The notes under the pieces are model-generated. The model was not told the origin of the DNA, ran no database searches, and saw only the letters and a program-made list of their open reading frames with translations. From Breoghania sp037026715 (GTDB taxonomy: Bacteria > Pseudomonadota > Alphaproteobacteria > Rhizobiales > Stappiaceae): a stretch of 64,000 nt of DNA. The position numbers were made by a program, and so were the translations under genes. Below, piece after piece: positions 8,360 to 21,040 of this stretch. The stretch is from the NCBI RefSeq assembly GCF_037026715.1, contig NZ_JBANCG010000001.1, positions 620,001 to 684,000 of the forward strand, given 5' to 3'. The first letter of the stretch is position 1. Every line of letters begins with the position of its first letter.

Positions 8360-9781
8360 TCAGTCCTCCAGCACCCAGGTGTCCTTGGTGCCGCCGCCCT
8401 GGCTGGAATTGACCACGAGCGAGCCCTTCTTCAGCGCCACGCGGGTGAGCCCGCCCGGCGTGATGCGCACCTTGTCGCCGATCAGCACGTAGGGGCGCAG
8501 GTCGACGTGGCGCGGCGCGATCTCTGCGCCGACGAAGGTCGGGCAGGCCGACAGCGCCAGCGTCGGCTGGGCGATGTAGTTGCCGGGCCGCGCCTTCAGC
8601 TTCCTGGCAAAGGCCGCGCGCTCCTTCTTCGACGCCGTCGGCCCGACCAGCATGCCGTAGCCGCCGGCGCCGTGGACCTCCTTGACGACCAGTTCGTCCA
8701 GATGCTCCAGCACGTAGGCGAGGCTGTCCTTCTCCTCGCACTTCCAGGTCGGCACGTTGTTCAGGATCGGCTTCTGGCCGGTGTAGAACTCGATGATCTC
8801 CGGCATGTAGGAATAGATCGCCTTGTCGTCGGCGATGCCGGTGCCGGGCGCGTTGGTGATGGTGACGCGGCCGGCGCGGTAGACGTCGAAGAGGCCCGGG
8901 ACGCCAAGCGTTGAATCGGGGCGGAAGGTGAGGGGATCGAGATAGGCATCATCGATGCGCCGGTAGAGCACGTCGACGCGCTCGGGCTGGCGGGTGGTGC
9001 GCATGTAGAGATAGCCGTCATCGACGAAGAGGTCGCGTCCCTCCACCAGTTCCACGCCCATCGTGTCGGCGAGGAAGGCGTGTTCGTAATAGGCGGAATT
9101 GTAGATGCCGGGGGTGAGCACGGCGATGGTCGGCGACCCGTCGCAGGCCGGCGGCGCGACGCTTTCCAGCGTCTCGCGCAGCATTTCCGGATAATGCTCG
9201 ATCGGCGCCACGCGGTGGCTCTGAAACAGCTCGGGAAACATGTGCATCATCGTTTCCCGGTTCTCCAGCATGTAGGAGACGCCCGACGGCGTGCGGGTGT
9301 TGTCCTCCAGCACGTAGAACTCGTCCTCCGACACGCGCACGAGATCGGTGCCGATAATATGGGCATAGACCTGACGGGCCGGGGTGTGGCCGACCATCTC
9401 CGGCAGGAAGGCCTCGTTCTGGACGACGAGCTCGGCCGGCAGGCGGCCGGCGCGGATGATCTCCTGACGGTGATAGATGTCGTGGATCAGCGCGTTGAGT
9501 GCGCGCACGCGCTGGTCGATGCCGGCGGACAGGCGGCGCCATTCGCGCGCGGAAATGATGCGCGGGACGATGTCGAAGGGAATGAGCCGCTCGGTCTCCT
9601 CGTCGGTGCCATAGACGGCGAAGGTGATGCCGTGGCGGCGGAAAATCGTCTCCGCTTCGCGCGAAAGCCGCTTGAGATCGTTTCGCGGAACCTGTTCGAG
9701 CCAGCTGTCGAGTTGACTGTAGGCGGGGCGCGGCGTGCCCTCGGCCGTCAGCATCTCGTTGAAAAAGCCAATGTCGGCCAT
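8360..9781 (-). CDS. Circularly permuted ATP-grasp protein of the Anbu cluster
   Basis: A 473-residue protein of the circularly permuted ATP-grasp family, proposed to form amide bonds to small peptides or amino acids. Visible features are an N-terminal region with FFNEMLTAEGTPRPAY, FVLEDNTRTPSGVSYMLENRE in the middle, and a C-terminal stretch VVKEVHGAGGYGMLVGPTAS that carries the glycine-rich ATP-binding loop. It is the first gene of the leftward Anbu cluster, so the promoter for all four genes should lie in 9782-10061. Product of the reaction is unknown. Confidence 0.9.
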   Translation of the reverse strand: MADIGFFNEMLTAEGTPRPAYSQLDSWLEQVPRNDLKRLSREAETIFRRHGITFAVYGTDEETERLIPFDIVPRIISAREWRRLSAGIDQRVRALNALIHDIYHRQEIIRAGRLPAELVVQNEAFLPEMVGHTPARQVYAHIIGTDLVRVSEDEFYVLEDNTRTPSGVSYMLENRETMMHMFPELFQSHRVAPIEHYPEMLRETLESVAPPACDGSPTIAVLTPGIYNSAYYEHAFLADTMGVELVEGRDLFVDDGYLYMRTTRQPERVDVLYRRIDDAYLDPLTFRPDSTLGVPGLFDVYRAGRVTITNAPGTGIADDKAIYSYMPEIIEFYTGQKPILNNVPTWKCEEKDSLAYVLEHLDELVVKEVHGAGGYGMLVGPTASKKERAAFARKLKARPGNYIAQPTLALSACPTFVGAEIAPRHVDLRPYVLIGDKVRITPGGLTRVALKKGSLVVNSSQGGGTKDTWVLED

Positions 9782-9898
9782 GAGGGTGTGCTGTCTCCGT
9801 CCCTGGGTGTCCTGAGGAGGAACGCGCTACCGACGCTGTGGTTCGCTCCGCTACGTCAATTGCCTAAAATCATTGCAAACGCCGTCACGCCCGCCAAG

Positions 9899-9990
9899 GT
9901 TAAATGCAGCGCTGTGACTGCTATAATATTGGGCAGATACGACGAATTGTCGAAGCCTATCGCTGCGGCATGTTTGCATTTGCGACGCAA
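9899..9990 (+). promoter_or_regulatory. Possible pccB promoter with a dyad
   Basis: TATAAT at 9922-9927 lies 17 bp after a weak GTTAAA (9899-9904). Further toward pccB is the perfect 11-bp palindrome TTGCGACGCAA (9980-9990), preceded by GTTTGCATTTGC. Propionyl-CoA genes in related bacteria are controlled through TTTGCAAA-like boxes, so this may be an operator, but the match is only partial. The same gap must also hold the promoter for the leftward Anbu cluster. Confidence 0.35.
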
Positions 9991-10061
9991 GGCGAGCTTT
10001 GCCGGCATCGCGCCGCGTGCTATGAGCCTCGCCGTGAGGAAGGTACGGGAGGTCGTCGAAA

Positions 10062-11594
<1,533 letters not shown>

Positions 11595-11829
11595 GGGGAA
11601 GGCGCGTGTGAACCTTGGCGGGGATGACATCCGAGGGTGGGGTGGACATGTGCGGCCCTTGCGGCCGTCGTCCTCCCGCCGGCCTCGCCCCATGCGACGT
11701 TTCGTCGCGGGGTCGGCGGGCCGCTCTTCTCTTCGGATGTCGCGGCGGAGGTTGCGCGTTCATTTCCCGGAAACCGCCAGAAAAAAATATCGAACTGACG
11801 CGCGGCGGCTTTTGGCATAATTTCCCGCC

Positions 11830-12555
11830 ATGTTGTCATCAGCCCAAATCCTCGTCGTCGAAGACGACCGTGAAATCCGTTCTCTCGTTGCGCGCAGCCT
11901 CACTGCGGAAGGCTGGCGCGTGTCGCAGGCCGCCGACGGACGCGAGATGGACGCCCTCCTGAACACCTCGCGGGTCGACCTGATCGTGCTCGACGTGATG
12001 CTGCCCGGCGAGGACGGGCTCAGCCTGTGCCGGCGGCTGAGGGCCTCCTCCTCCATTCCCATTCTCATCGTGTCTGCCCGAGGCGACGACATCGACCGGG
12101 TGGTAGGGCTGGAGATCGGCGCGGACGACTACCTGCCCAAGCCGTTCAACGCGCGAGAGCTGGTCGCCAGGGTGCGTGCGCTGCTGCGCCGGGCTACGCT
12201 GTCGGCCTGCGAGCCTTCGGTGAGGGGGCGCGTGTTGTCGTTCTCCGGCTGGCGGATGGACACGCGGCACCGCACGCTGACGAATGCGGACGGCTCGCTG
12301 GTGATGCTGACGCCGGCCGAATTCGACCTCTTGCAGGTTCTGGTGGAGCGGGCCGGGCGGGTGCTCAGCCGCGAGCAGCTCATCGACCTGACCCAGGGCC
12401 GGGCAGCGTCGCCCAACGAGCGCAGCATCGACATCCTGATCAGCCGGCTCCGCCGCAAGATGGAAGGCGACGGGGCGCAGCCGAAGCTGATCCGCACGGT
12501 GCGCGCCGGCGGCTACGAGTTCATCGGCGATCCGGTCGATGTCCACGCCGCATGA
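11830..12555 (+). CDS. OmpR-family response regulator
   Basis: A 241-residue two-domain regulator. The receiver domain (about 1-120) has the acidic pair in VVEDDRE, phospho-acceptor Asp55 in LIVLDVMLPGEDG and the conserved Lys in YLPKPFN. The C-terminal winged helix (about 140-235) ends SIDILISRLRRKMEGDG and RTVRAGGYEFI, typical of OmpR/PhoB. It overlaps the sensor kinase gene by 4 bases (ATGA), so the two are one transcription unit and a cognate pair. The target genes are unknown; nothing in the window points to them. Confidence 0.92.
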   Translation: MLSSAQILVVEDDREIRSLVARSLTAEGWRVSQAADGREMDALLNTSRVDLIVLDVMLPGEDGLSLCRRLRASSSIPILIVSARGDDIDRVVGLEIGADDYLPKPFNARELVARVRALLRRATLSACEPSVRGRVLSFSGWRMDTRHRTLTNADGSLVMLTPAEFDLLQVLVERAGRVLSREQLIDLTQGRAASPNERSIDILISRLRRKMEGDGAQPKLIRTVRAGGYEFIGDPVDVHAA

Positions 12556-13865
12556 GGCGCCTGCGGTTTCCGCCGCGCGGCGTCGCCGGGCAGATGGCGG
12601 TCGCACTGGTCGCCTCGCTGATCCTCATTCACGGAATTGTCTTTCTCGTCTTCACGCTGAGCGAGAGACTGCGCGACGAGGTGCCGGGGCAGATGCAGCG
12701 GCTGGCCGCGGCCGCCTGGACGCTTGACACGCTCAAGGGCGAAACCCGGCGCGAGGTCCTGCAATCTTTCGCGCGCAACGATTCCGACCTGCACCTGACG
12801 CTGGCCAGCGAGGCGCCCGACGGGTTCGACTGGTCCGGCAACGGTCTTCCCCGGCCGCTGGTGGACGAGCTTGGCAGCCGGTTCGGCATCGGTATGGCGG
12901 TGAGCCCGGACGAGGAAGACGGGCTGAGGATCGTCTTCAAGCTGCATGACGGGACTTACCTGATCGCCGAAGGGCCGCTCAAGCCGTCGCCTCCCTTTCT
13001 CGTCGGCCCGGCCTTCGTCACGGTGTTGTTTCTTGCCGTCTGCCTTCTCGTTCTCGGCGCATGGGCGGCGCGCGAGCTGATCCGCCCGCTGCAGCGGCTG
13101 GCGGGCGCGGTCGAGCGGTTCGGTTCGGACACCATCGAGCCGGAAGATCTGCGCGAGGAGGGGCCGCATGAGGTCCGCCAGCTCGCCTTCGCGCTCAACC
13201 GCATGCAGCACCGGATCAACCAGCTGATGGAGAACCGCGTGCGCATGCTGGCGGCGATCGGTCACGATCTGCGCACGCCGATCACCCGGTTGCGGCTGAG
13301 GGCGGAATATGTGGAGGATCCGGGCTTGCGCGGCGCCTTCATCGACGATCTCGACAGCATGGACCGGCTGCTGCAGGGTGGGCTTACATACCTGCGCGAG
13401 GGGCGCTCCGGCGAGATGACCGTCACGGTGGATCTGGCCAGCCTTCTGTCCACCGTCTCCGATCAGTGCGCCGATCTCGGTCACGATTTTCCGCTGCAGG
13501 GCGGCGCGGGTCGCGTGCCTGTGGCCGGGCGCCCATCGGAGCTGCTGCGGCTGTTTTCCAACCTCGCCGACAACGCGCTCAAGCATGCCGGCGGTGGAGC
13601 GATCCGGCTGGCGGTCGCGGACGATCTGGCGCGGGTCGAGGTGGTCGACCACGGGCCGGGCATCGCCGAATGCGACAAGGCGGCGATGCAGGAGCCCTTC
13701 GTCAGCGGCGATGCGGCGCGCAACAAGGACTGTCCGGTCGGCTTCGGGCTCGGCCTGTCGATCTGCCGGGCGATCGCGAAGGGGCATAACGGCACGTTCG
13801 CGCTCCGCGATACCCCGGGCGGCGGGCTGACCGTTCGCGTCGACCTGCCGCTCAAGCGAAGCTGA
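12552..13865 (+). CDS. Membrane sensor histidine kinase
   Basis: A 437-residue EnvZ-like kinase. Transmembrane helix 1 is about residues 12-36, a periplasmic domain of roughly 110 residues follows, and helix 2 is about 152-176. A HAMP linker leads to the dimerisation helix with H-box AIGHDLRTPITRLR (phospho-His238). The ATPase domain has N-box LADNALKHA, G1 VVDHGPGI and G2 VGFGLGLSICRAIA. It starts inside the regulator stop codon. The periplasmic domain gives no hint of the stimulus. A longer open frame upstream is out of family and overlaps the regulator. Confidence 0.92.
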   Translation: MRRLRFPPRGVAGQMAVALVASLILIHGIVFLVFTLSERLRDEVPGQMQRLAAAAWTLDTLKGETRREVLQSFARNDSDLHLTLASEAPDGFDWSGNGLPRPLVDELGSRFGIGMAVSPDEEDGLRIVFKLHDGTYLIAEGPLKPSPPFLVGPAFVTVLFLAVCLLVLGAWAARELIRPLQRLAGAVERFGSDTIEPEDLREEGPHEVRQLAFALNRMQHRINQLMENRVRMLAAIGHDLRTPITRLRLRAEYVEDPGLRGAFIDDLDSMDRLLQGGLTYLREGRSGEMTVTVDLASLLSTVSDQCADLGHDFPLQGGAGRVPVAGRPSELLRLFSNLADNALKHAGGGAIRLAVADDLARVEVVDHGPGIAECDKAAMQEPFVSGDAARNKDCPVGFGLGLSICRAIAKGHNGTFALRDTPGGGLTVRVDLPLKRS

Positions 13866-13904
13866 ACCGACCTTCCCGCCTCGCCGAGGCGGCGGTCGCC
13901 GCGT

Positions 13905-14276
13905 TCACCGTCCGCTTTCGTCGCGGCTGCGCTCGATGGCGACGGAGACGCGGCCCGTGGCGATGGGAAGCGGCGCGCCCGGCTTGTGGACGCGCACGGC
14001 GACCTTGCCGATCCGCTTATCCGCCAGCACCGCATCGGCGATCGCCTGGGCGAGCCGCTCGATCAGCTTGAAGCGCTGTCCCATCACCACTTCTTCCACC
14101 GTGCGGGTGATTTTCGCGTAGCAGATGGCGTCGTCGTAATTGTCGCTGCGGCCGGCGGCCGACAGGTCGGCCCAGACGGTCAGGTCGACGTGAAAGCGCT
14201 GGCCGAGGCGCGCCTCCTCGTCGTGAAGGCCGTGATAGGCGAAGAAGCTCAGGTCTTCCAGAATGATGCGGTCCAT
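13905..14276 (-). CDS. folB: Dihydroneopterin aldolase
   Basis: A 123-residue FolB, which cleaves 7,8-dihydroneopterin to hydroxymethyl-dihydropterin in folate synthesis. It begins MDRIILEDLSFFAYHGLHDEE, the family signature with the AYHG motif. Later come YAKITRTVEEV and VRVHKPGAPLP, the latter carrying the conserved Lys. I chose the ATG at 14276 for the family-standard start over an upstream in-frame codon at 14339. No folK or folP lies beside it, so folate genes are dispersed here. It converges with the kinase gene. Confidence 0.92.
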   Translation of the reverse strand: MDRIILEDLSFFAYHGLHDEEARLGQRFHVDLTVWADLSAAGRSDNYDDAICYAKITRTVEEVVMGQRFKLIERLAQAIADAVLADKRIGKVAVRVHKPGAPLPIATGRVSVAIERSRDESGR

Positions 14277-14395
14277 GGCGGGTGCCCGGTCAGGAGTGGT
14301 GTGGGAGGTGCGGATGGTTGCCCCGTTATCGGCGGGCAAACGCCCGGATGACGGGAAAGGCGGCCGGTGTCAATTCGGTCCCGGCTATTTCGATC

Positions 14396-15109
14396 TCAGA
14401 AAAGCCCCGCCAGCAGCGGCGCCAGCAGGGCCGTCATCAGGCCGTTCAGGCCCATGGCGAGGCCGGCGAAGGTGCCGGCGAGCGCGTTGACCTGGAAGGC
14501 GCGGGCGGTGCCCATGCCGTGCGAGGTAAGGCCAACGGCGAAGCCGCGCGCGGCCGGATCGTCGATCCTGAGCGCGTTCATCAGCGGGCTCACGGTGATG
14601 GCGCCGAAGATGCCGGTGGCGACGACGAGGACGGCGGTGAGCGAGGGAATGCCGCCGAGCGTCGCCGACAGGCCCATGGCGATGGGGGTGGTGACCGATT
14701 TCGGCGCCAGCGACATCAGAAGATCATGCGGCGCGCCGAGCAGCCACGCGGTGCCGACCGCGGTCAGGATGGCGGTGGCGGAGCCGGCGACGAGCGCCAG
14801 CGTGATGGGGATGATCGTGCGGCGGATCTGGCCGAGATTGTCGACGAGCGGAATGGCGAGCGCCACGGTCGCCGGCCCGAGCATGAAGTGCACGAACTGC
14901 GCGCCGCCGAAATAGGTACGGTAGCTGGTGCCGGAGAGGCTGAGCGCCGCGATGATGATGGCGGTGGCGATCACGATCGGATTGACGAGGGGATGGCGTT
15001 TCGCCAGGCCCGAGATCCAGTCGGCGATGGTGTAGGCGGTGAGGGTCACGGCCAGCCACAGAAGCGGCGTCTCGGCGAGATAGACCCAGAGCTGTTCGAC
15101 ATTCGCCAT
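14396..15109 (-). CDS. lrgB: LrgB-family membrane protein
   Basis: A 237-residue integral membrane protein with about seven hydrophobic segments. Signature stretches are KRHPLVNPI, GPATVALAIPL, SVTTPIAMGLSATLGG, FGAITVSPLMNAL and GLTSHGMGTARAF, the last being highly conserved in LrgB/CidB. With LrgA it forms a holin/antiholin-like or small-metabolite transport system in the inner membrane. Its ATG shares one base with the stop codon of lrgA, so the genes are translationally coupled. Confidence 0.92.
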   Translation of the reverse strand: MANVEQLWVYLAETPLLWLAVTLTAYTIADWISGLAKRHPLVNPIVIATAIIIAALSLSGTSYRTYFGGAQFVHFMLGPATVALAIPLVDNLGQIRRTIIPITLALVAGSATAILTAVGTAWLLGAPHDLLMSLAPKSVTTPIAMGLSATLGGIPSLTAVLVVATGIFGAITVSPLMNALRIDDPAARGFAVGLTSHGMGTARAFQVNALAGTFAGLAMGLNGLMTALLAPLLAGLF

Positions 15110-15501
15110 CAGTCCTCCTCCCCGTTGCTGTTGCCGGCGCCGGAGCGCGCGGTGTGGCCGAGATTGGCGCGCAGGGTGGCCCAGCGGAAGACGAGCGCGG
15201 TGACCGCCATCGTAATGATGGTGGAGACGACGAGGGCGAGCGCGAGGGCGGGGCCGTTGGCGGCCAGAACATGGGTCTGGGTGATGATGCCGACGGAGGC
15301 CGGCACGAACATCAGCGCCAGATTGCGCAGGATGCCGGTCGCCACCGCGCGGACATTGTCGGGAACCTTGCCGCGAATGGCGAGGCCGGCGGCAAGCAGC
15401 ACGAGGCCGATGACGGGGCCGGGAAGGGGCAGGCTCAGCAGGCGGGCGACGATCTCGCCGGCGAGCTGGCACAGGAGAAGGAGGGTCAGGGCGGAAATCA
15501 T
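15109..15501 (-). CDS. lrgA: LrgA/CidA-family membrane protein
   Basis: A 130-residue protein with four predicted transmembrane helices. It has the family motifs LLLCQLAGEIVARLLSLPLPGPVIG and NLALMFVPASVGI. The C-terminus is hydrophilic (GAGNSNGEED). I start at the ATG at 15501, which gives the usual N-terminus. A GTG at 15534 would add 11 residues. It is coupled to lrgB. No LytS/LytR-type regulator is adjacent, so control is not evident. Confidence 0.88.
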   Translation of the reverse strand: MISALTLLLLCQLAGEIVARLLSLPLPGPVIGLVLLAAGLAIRGKVPDNVRAVATGILRNLALMFVPASVGIITQTHVLAANGPALALALVVSTIITMAVTALVFRWATLRANLGHTARSGAGNSNGEED

Positions 15502-15675
15502 GAAACCGGGTACGGCGCGCCGGAGGGCCGGCACGCTCTTTCGAGGCTGTGGGTGTCCAAGGAATGGGATTGGGAACCGTCGCGCGGTTCTATCACCGAT
15601 TGATCCGACATATAGTCCCGCCTTCGTCTCTCGGCCATTGCGTCGTGTTCCGTAAATTTAGCCCAAGGCGCCACG

Positions 15676-16419
15676 TTGACCTCCCAAAAGACCTATCCCC
15701 CGCTCAATCGCCTGAAGCCGATTGCCGACAACATCTGGATCGTCGACGGTCCGACCATCCGTTTCGGCCTGCCCTGGCCGAAGCTCACCTTCCCGACGCG
15801 GATGACCGTCATCCGGCTCGCCGACGGCGGCCTCATGGTGCATTCGCCCACGCCGCTGACGCCGGAGCTCCGCCGCGAGATCGACAGTCTCGGCCCGGTG
15901 CGCCACCTGATCGGCCCCAACCGCATTCACTACTGGTGGCTGCCGGACTGGAAGGCCGCCTTTCCGGACGCCGACGTCTGGCTTGCGCCGCGCATCCGCG
16001 AGCAGGCGGGGACGCGAATCGATTTCGTGGCCTTCGAGATCGAGGCGGAAAGCGGTTTCCCGTGGGACGGCGATGTGGAGACGATCCTGGCCTCCGGCGA
16101 CTTCATGACGGAGGTCGATTTCTTCCACCGGGAAAGCCGCACGCTGGTGCTGACCGATCTGATCGAGAATTTCGAGCCGGAGAAGGTGGGTAGCTGGCCG
16201 ATGCGGTTCCTCTACCGGCTCGGCGGTGTGTTGCACCCGCACGGCTCCATGCCGCGCGACATGCGGCGCACCTATCGCGGCGAGCAGGCGACGTTGAAGG
16301 CCGCCGTGGAGCGGATGATCGCGCTCGATCCGGAACGGGTGATCCTGGCGCACGGGCGCTGGTACGAGCGCGACGGCGCGGCGGAACTGCGCCGGGCGTT
16401 TTCGTGGCTGCTGGGGTAG
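15676..16419 (+). CDS. DUF4336 domain protein
   Basis: A 247-residue soluble protein of the DUF4336 family, which resembles a metallo-beta-lactamase fold that has lost the canonical HxHxDH site. Typical segments are IWIVDGPTIRFGLPWPKLTFPTRMTVIRL, VRHLIGPNRIHYWWLPDWKAAFPDA and ERVILAHGRWY. No ATG lies near the start of similarity; the TTG at 15676 has AAGGC seven bases upstream and gives a full-length protein. It stands alone, divergent from lrgAB. Enzymatic function is unknown. Confidence 0.82.
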   Translation: MTSQKTYPPLNRLKPIADNIWIVDGPTIRFGLPWPKLTFPTRMTVIRLADGGLMVHSPTPLTPELRREIDSLGPVRHLIGPNRIHYWWLPDWKAAFPDADVWLAPRIREQAGTRIDFVAFEIEAESGFPWDGDVETILASGDFMTEVDFFHRESRTLVLTDLIENFEPEKVGSWPMRFLYRLGGVLHPHGSMPRDMRRTYRGEQATLKAAVERMIALDPERVILAHGRWYERDGAAELRRAFSWLLG

Positions 16420-16435
16420 GCGCCGCGCTGAACTC

Positions 16436-16499
16436 TCCAGCGTCATCCCGGACGCGATGCGGTGCGAAGTGCCGCTTCGCAGATCCGGATGACGCTGGA
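16436..16499. repeat. Palindromic intergenic element
   Basis: Arms TCCAGCGTCATCC and GGATGACGCTGGA bracket an inner imperfect palindrome, giving a 64-bp hairpin-forming element right after the DUF4336 gene. It may serve as a transcript 3' end structure. Confidence 0.75.
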
Positions 16500-16550
16500 G
16501 GATGAGCGGAGCGGGTGGGCCGTCGCCCGTGACATCGGCCCCATTCTCGA

Positions 16551-16655
16551 TGTCATCCCCGCGCAGGCGGGGATCCAGTACCCACAGGGTTCGACCGCCG
16601 CGTGCGATGCGCGCCGCCTCTGGAATGCTGGATCCCCGCCTGCGCGGGGATGACA
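16551..16655. repeat. Family D element with terminal inverted repeats
   Basis: A 105-bp element bounded by TGTCATCCCCGCGCAGGCGG and its near-exact inverse ending GCGGGGATGACA. An element of the same length and internal layout is at 59958-60062, and a single arm at about 42613-42643. The remainder of 16420-16788 shows no gene. Confidence 0.85.
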
Positions 16656-16788
16656 AGAAGAGAGATTGCGCAAAGCCGCAAGAAGACGACAGGATGCGCG
16701 CATAATCACAGCGGCTTTGTCGTTGGCTCGAGGCGCTGAAGCTGTTGGTGTGAACCGGGCGGGACCTTCACCGCCTTACTCCGCTCCC

Positions 16789-17772
16789 TCAATGTCCGAT
16801 CGCACGCGCCTCGGGGCAGACGTGGCGGGAGCATTCCAGTTCCAGCGTGGTGTGGGCGACGCCGAATTCCGACTTCAGCAGCGTCTTCGCCCGCACCTTG
16901 ACTGCGTCCGCCTCTTCCCAGAAGCCTTCCGCGATGACGATGTGGGCATCGACTGCGTTCAGGTGCTCGTTCATCTGCCACAGGTGCACGTGGTGGACGT
17001 CGGCCACGCCGTCGAGCCCGCGCAGGGCGTCGAGAACGTGCTGGGCGGCGATGCCCGGAGGGCTGCCGAGCATCAGGATGCGGATGACCGGGCCGATCTC
17101 GGCAAACGACTGCCACAGGATGTAGCCGGCGATCAGCAGCGTGACGAGCGGGTCCACCAGGCGCCAGTCGTAGAGAAGGATCAGCGTGCCCGCGACGATG
17201 ACGGCGACGGAGCCAAGCGCATCGGCCACGTTGTGCAGGAAGGCGGCGCGGATGTTCACCGACGACTTCGACATGGCGTAGGTCAGCACGGCCGTGCCGA
17301 CATCGATCACCAGCGCGACGACGGCGATGATCACCACCATCCAGCCGTCGACGCCTTCCGGCTGGAGGAAGCGCAGCACCGCCTCGTAGACGAGATAGAG
17401 GCCGAGGACGATCAGCGTCGTGTAGTTGATCAGGGCGGCGACGATCTCGATGCGGTCGTAGCCGAAGGTCATCTGCGCATCGGAAGGTCTGCGTGCGATC
17501 TTGCGGGCGCCGAAGGCGATGACCAGCGAGATCGCATCGGAGAAGTTGTGCAGCGCGTCGGCGATCAGCGCCAGGCTTCCCGCCATGATGCCGCCGACGA
17601 TCTGCACGGCTGTCAGCAGGAAATTGATGCCGATGGCGAACGCGATGCGCAGATCGCCGGCATTGGGATCGACGTGATGATGATGGTGGCCGTGACCATG
17701 CCCATGAGCGTGGCCATGCGCGTGGCTGTGTGGGTGATCGACATCGTGTTCGTGCGTGTGGTTATGGCCCAC
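16789..17772 (-). CDS. Cation diffusion facilitator metal exporter
   Basis: A 327-residue CDF transporter that exports divalent metal (zinc, cobalt, nickel or similar) by proton antiport. The first 35 residues are His-rich (HSHAHGHAHGHGHGHHHHH), a likely metal-sensing or chelating loop. Six helices follow. The two metal-site motifs are visible as ADALHNFSDA in helix 2 and HNVADALGS in helix 5. A cytoplasmic C-terminal domain includes VHHVHLWQMNEH. The start is a GTG at 17772 with AGGAGA upstream. CzcD/DmeF-like; metal specificity cannot be read. Confidence 0.92.
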   Translation of the reverse strand: MGHNHTHEHDVDHPHSHAHGHAHGHGHGHHHHHVDPNAGDLRIAFAIGINFLLTAVQIVGGIMAGSLALIADALHNFSDAISLVIAFGARKIARRPSDAQMTFGYDRIEIVAALINYTTLIVLGLYLVYEAVLRFLQPEGVDGWMVVIIAVVALVIDVGTAVLTYAMSKSSVNIRAAFLHNVADALGSVAVIVAGTLILLYDWRLVDPLVTLLIAGYILWQSFAEIGPVIRILMLGSPPGIAAQHVLDALRGLDGVADVHHVHLWQMNEHLNAVDAHIVIAEGFWEEADAVKVRAKTLLKSEFGVAHTTLELECSRHVCPEARAIGH

Positions 17773-17981
17773 GGCACTCTCCTGTGTCAGGCGGTTTTGC
17801 TTTGCTTGCCAGCAGGATTACAGCAGGAGGCGGACGTTATACTATTATCCATTTAAGCTGCGCGGCTGCGGTCGCATGACGCGGGCAAGGCGTTTCGACC
17901 CCTGCCTTCCGTATAGTTGCGCAGCCGGGGATGCAGGCTTACAACGCAGCCCGAGGAGCCGTTTCAAGGCTGGGAGAAGCA

Positions 17982-19987
<2,006 letters not shown>

Positions 19988-19991
<4 letters not shown>

Positions 19992-20689
19992 ACGTCATAC
20001 CTGCTGAAGCAGTGCCCGGGCGTGCCGTCCTGTTCGATCTCGACGGCACGCTGACAGATCCCTTTCCCGGCATCACCCGCTCCATCCAGTATGCCCTTGA
20101 GTGCATGGGGGTGGAGACAATCCCCGAAGCGGACGATCTGCGCTGGTGCATCGGCCCGCCGCTCGGCGAGAGTTTTGCCGTGCTGCTGGGCGGGGACGAT
20201 CCGGAGCGCGTGAGCGAGGCGGTCGGCCATTATCGCGACCGTTACGGCGAGGTGGGGCTGTTCGAGAACCAGGTGATCGACGGGATTCCGGAGGTGCTGG
20301 CCGGGCTGCGGGATCTTGGCCACACGCTTTACGTCGCAACCTCGAAGCTGCACGAACCGGCGGTCAGGATCGTGGAGCATTTCGGGCTGGCCGGCTATTT
20401 CAAGGGTATCTACGGCGCGTCGGACGACGGCAGCCTGTCGACCAAGGCGGAGCTGATCGGGCATCTTCTGGCGTGCGAGGGCGTGAGCGCCAGCGCAGGC
20501 ATCATGATCGGCGACCGCAAGCACGATCTGGCCGGCGCGCGCGCCAATGCGGTTGCCGCGATCGGGGTGACCTACGGCTACGGCAGCCGGGCGGAACTGC
20601 AGGCGGAAAGCCCGCTGGCGATCGCCGACACGCCGCGCGAGGCGGGCGCGCTGGTGGTGGAGTGGAGCGAGACCGCGGTCGCCGGCTGA
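19988..20689 (+). CDS. HAD-superfamily phosphatase (Gph/PGP-like)
   Basis: A 233-residue HAD-IA hydrolase with motif I FDLDGTLTDP (nucleophile Asp near 17), motif II YVATSK and motif III MIGDRKHDLAGA. Its GDRKHD motif is typical of bacterial PGP/Gph-like enzymes of the PpaX-YieH type. It overlaps pccA by four bases and is followed by acyP, so pccA, this gene and acyP look like one operon. The substrate is unknown; one possibility is removal of a toxic phosphorylated by-product. Confidence 0.87.
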
Positions 20690-20718
20690 GTGGGACGGAC
20701 AATCCGGAGGCAAGCCCC

Positions 20719-21018
20719 ATGAACCGGAACGGAGCGGGCGGACAGCGCAGCGTGCATGTGCTCATCAGCGGGCGGGTGCAGGGCGTAGGCTACCGGGCGT
20801 GGTGCGCGGACCGGGCGCAGGCGCTCGGGCTTTCCGGCTGGGTGCGCAACCTGCGCTCGGGCGAGGTGGAGGCGGTGTTTTCCGGCGACGCGGCAGCCGT
20901 GGAGGAGATGCTCTCCGCCGCCTTCGAGGGGCCCGGCTGGGCGCGGGTGAGCGACGTGAAGGTGCTGGGCGAGGCGGGGATCGTCGCGGGCGGGTTCGAG
21001 GTGCGGGCGACGGGGTGA
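20719..21018 (+). CDS. acyP: Acylphosphatase
   Basis: A 99-residue acylphosphatase that hydrolyses carboxyl-phosphate bonds. The catalytic Arg lies in the phosphate loop GRVQGVGYRAW and the catalytic Asn in GWVRNLRSGEVEAVF. I chose the ATG at 20719 because it follows CCGGAGGC and gives the normal family length; the open frame continues far upstream inside the HAD gene without similarity. Third gene of the pccA operon. Confidence 0.93.
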   Translation: MNRNGAGGQRSVHVLISGRVQGVGYRAWCADRAQALGLSGWVRNLRSGEVEAVFSGDAAAVEEMLSAAFEGPGWARVSDVKVLGEAGIVAGGFEVRATG

Positions 21019-21040
21019 GGGGGAGGGATTGGTGTGTGCC

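Noticed and set aside
13866..13904. Terminator between the kinase and folB (CCGCCTCG/CGAGGCGG)
   Set aside because: A 17-base palindrome is present but with a one-base loop and no T tract on either strand.
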